Assembly: GCA_934513205.1 (NCBI GenBank)
Contig: CAKSWU010000044.1
Location: forward strand, 1-7,634
Source: an uncultured Faecalibacterium sp.
GTDB lineage: Bacteria > Bacillota > Clostridia > Oscillospirales > Ruminococcaceae
Direction: 5' to 3'
Length of the DNA stretch: 7,634 bases
Part shown: positions 6,352 to 7,634 of the stretch, piece after piece
How positions within the stretch are numbered: the first letter of the stretch is position 1
Layout: every line of letters starts with the position of its first letter
The notes under the pieces: model-generated
What the model was told of the DNA's origin: nothing
The model's database searches: none
What the model saw: only the letters and a program-made list of their open reading frames with translations
Program-made: the position numbers and the translations under genes

Positions 6352-6410
6352 AGCAGAACAGGCATCCTGCCCGATACCGCCAAGCGGTAACGCAGGATGC
6401 CTGTTCTGCT
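6352..6410. terminator. Bidirectional terminator between rhaD and the convergent regulator
   Basis: Perfect 19-bp arms, AGCAGAACAGGCATCCTGC (6352-6370) and its complement (6392-6410), enclose a second 6-bp hairpin, TACCGC (6375-6380) and GCGGTA (6384-6389), with a CAA loop. On the plus strand it is followed by TTATGTTT, a modest U-rich tract 28 nt after the rhaD stop. On the minus strand it begins immediately after the regulator's TAA, but no clear T-run follows. The position between convergent genes strongly suggests shared termination. Confidence 0.8.
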
Positions 6411-7610
6411 TTATGTTTCCCGAAATTCCATGGGCGTTTTTCCGGTGACCTGCTGAAAGACTGCGCTGAAATAATTGCGAGTGGCAAAGCCAAGCTGCTC
6501 GGAAATTTCCCGGACGCTGAGGGGTGTGCTTTTCAGCAGAACTTTCGCACGTTCGACCTTTGCAAACTTTACATAGTTCGTGACACTCAGACCCGTTTCT
6601 TCCTTGAATTTGTGGGTAAGGTAATATTCTGTGTAGCCCACCAGAGCAGCAAGATCTTCTGCCACGATCTTTTTGTCCAGATTCATCTCAATGTAATCCA
6701 CGCATTTCTGGATCTGCATGCTGAGGTTGGGGTTCGTCCGGTGCTTGTGGACACGCCGGATGAAGTCGTCGTACATCATCATTCCAAGGGGGCTCAACTC
6801 ATCCAGCGATTTTGCCGATTCTGCCGTCTGAATGTAGCTGTCCCCCAGGGAGTACGCCTCCTCCGGGGAGAGCCCGCCCTCAATGGCGGCACGGCACACC
6901 AGCGAGGTGAACACGATGATGGAGGTCTTGCTCTGGCGCAGAACATCGCTGCTCTGCACCGGTACACCCGCGCTCATGCTCATGCTGTTGGAAAGCGCCT
7001 GCTTGTAATTCATATCTCCGGTGCGGACCATCTGCAGCATTCCCTGCTCCGCCATCCAGATCCTATGCCGGTCGTGGGGGATGGCAGAGCTTTCCAGCCG
7101 CTCCTCCTGTGCTGCACTGCTGTTCACACTGCTCAGTTCCAACCGCTGCCCGGTCAGGCAGTAGTGCATCATCAGCAGATAGCGGCTCATGATGGTGTTT
7201 TGCAAGGTAGGGACTTTTTCAAGGGCTTCGTAAAGCTGGATCGTCCATGCCACACTGATCTCCAGCTTGCTGTAATATTTCAGCCCTTCCTCCACGCCCC
7301 GCATGGTCACATCCTGATAGAACACCGGCCCAATGACCCAGATGCGCTTCAGCTTTCCCTCTTCCTTTTCAAAGGCTGCTCCCCACAAAAGACCCAATGC
7401 CGTCCCCAAGGTAACGGGCACATCGTCCCGGTTCCCATGCTCCAGCATCCGCTGCTTGCAGCCAAACAGTTCAAATGCGCTGGCAAGAAATGCCTCGTCC
7501 GGGCAGTTGCTCCGCAAGAGTTTCCCCTGTGCATCATAGCACCATGTATATACATTTCCGCCGCACTGGACAAGCTCGGAAAACAGCATCATATTCTGGA
7601 GAACATCCAT
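6411..7610 (-). CDS. AraC-family regulator with an uncharacterised N-terminal domain
   Basis: A 399-residue protein whose last ~100 residues (300-397) form a clear AraC double helix-turn-helix: IQKCVDYIEMNLDKKIVAEDLAALVG, YYLTHKFKEETGLSVTNYVK, RAKVLLKSTPLSVREISEQLGF and NYFSAVFQQVTGKTPMEFRE. The first ~290 residues show neither a cupin nor a response-regulator receiver domain. They contain LGLLWGAAFEKEEGKLKRIWVIGPVF (72-97), which looks PAS- or sensor-like, and a mostly helical middle (185-290) with SIIVFTSLVCRAAIEGGLSPEEAYSLGDSYIQ. I recall similar long AraC proteins from Clostridia near sugar genes, but know no ligand. The ATG at 7610-7608 follows GGAGGGG on the minus strand by 6 nt. Convergent with rhaBAD across a shared terminator; its target may lie beyond the window's right edge. 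There is no transmembrane segment. The family call is firm and the function unknown. Confidence 0.9.
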   Translation of the reverse strand: MDVLQNMMLFSELVQCGGNVYTWCYDAQGKLLRSNCPDEAFLASAFELFGCKQRMLEHGNRDDVPVTLGTALGLLWGAAFEKEEGKLKRIWVIGPVFYQDVTMRGVEEGLKYYSKLEISVAWTIQLYEALEKVPTLQNTIMSRYLLMMHYCLTGQRLELSSVNSSAAQEERLESSAIPHDRHRIWMAEQGMLQMVRTGDMNYKQALSNSMSMSAGVPVQSSDVLRQSKTSIIVFTSLVCRAAIEGGLSPEEAYSLGDSYIQTAESAKSLDELSPLGMMMYDDFIRRVHKHRTNPNLSMQIQKCVDYIEMNLDKKIVAEDLAALVGYTEYYLTHKFKEETGLSVTNYVKFAKVERAKVLLKSTPLSVREISEQLGFATRNYFSAVFQQVTGKTPMEFRET

Positions 7611-7616
7611 GTGTAA

Positions 7617-7623
7617 CCCCTCC
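7617..7623 (-). promoter_or_regulatory. Ribosome binding site of the second AraC-type gene
   Basis: Minus strand GGAGGGG, 6 nt before the ATG at 7610. It supports this start over the internal ATGs at codons 7-8. The promoter lies outside the window. Confidence 0.75.
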
Positions 7624-7634
7624 GGCTCATTGAT

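Noticed and set aside
6612..7616. 334-residue plus-strand open frame opposite the second AraC-type gene
   Set aside because: Antisense frame rich in His, Gln and Leu with no family resemblance.

Overview
The window looks like chromosomal DNA of a GC-rich gut Firmicute. Faecalibacterium or a close Oscillospiraceae relative is my best guess, inferred from codon style, strong AGGAGG-type ribosome binding sites and the families present; no marker gene proves it. There are two parts: a graveyard of integrative-element genes (about 20-1830) and a complete L-rhamnose catabolic locus with two AraC-type regulators (1868-7634).

Left part. Positions 20-301 (+) hold the last ~93 codons of a tyrosine integrase, including the region around the nucleophile Tyr. 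Positions 353-1814 (-) hold a large serine recombinase that has lost its N-terminal catalytic segment and carries two in-frame TAG codons and a frameshift. At the frameshift sits a ~94-bp insert (1203-1296) flanked by 8-bp direct repeats and made of four small triloop hairpins; it resembles a small non-autonomous repeat element. Three copies of ACCGTGCA spaced exactly 11 bp apart (367-396) overlap the recombinase 3' end. I read this part as the decayed remains of one or two mobile elements next to the sugar locus.

Right part. A cupin/AraC regulator (2743-1868, -) is divergent from rhaB-rhaA-rhaD (2898-6323, +). The 154-bp intergenic region holds a good promoter for the regulator, and for rhaB a good -10 with a poor -35, as expected of an activator-dependent promoter, overlapped by a candidate CcpA (cre) site. 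RhaA isomerises L-rhamnose to L-rhamnulose, RhaB phosphorylates it, and RhaD cleaves L-rhamnulose-1-phosphate to DHAP and L-lactaldehyde. RhaA and RhaD have family length and all expected metal and catalytic residues. RhaB stops about 50 residues early, just after its conserved ATP-binding motifs. No transporter, mutarotase or lactaldehyde reductase lies in the window.

The operon ends at a long nested hairpin (6352-6410) shared with a convergent second AraC-type regulator (7610-6411, -), whose ~290-residue N-terminal part is not a cupin I recognise. I found no CRISPR array, tRNA, rRNA or clearly new defence system. The least-explained features are the hairpin insert, the 11-bp-phased repeats, the 35-bp palindrome at the junction of the two parts, and the shortened RhaB.
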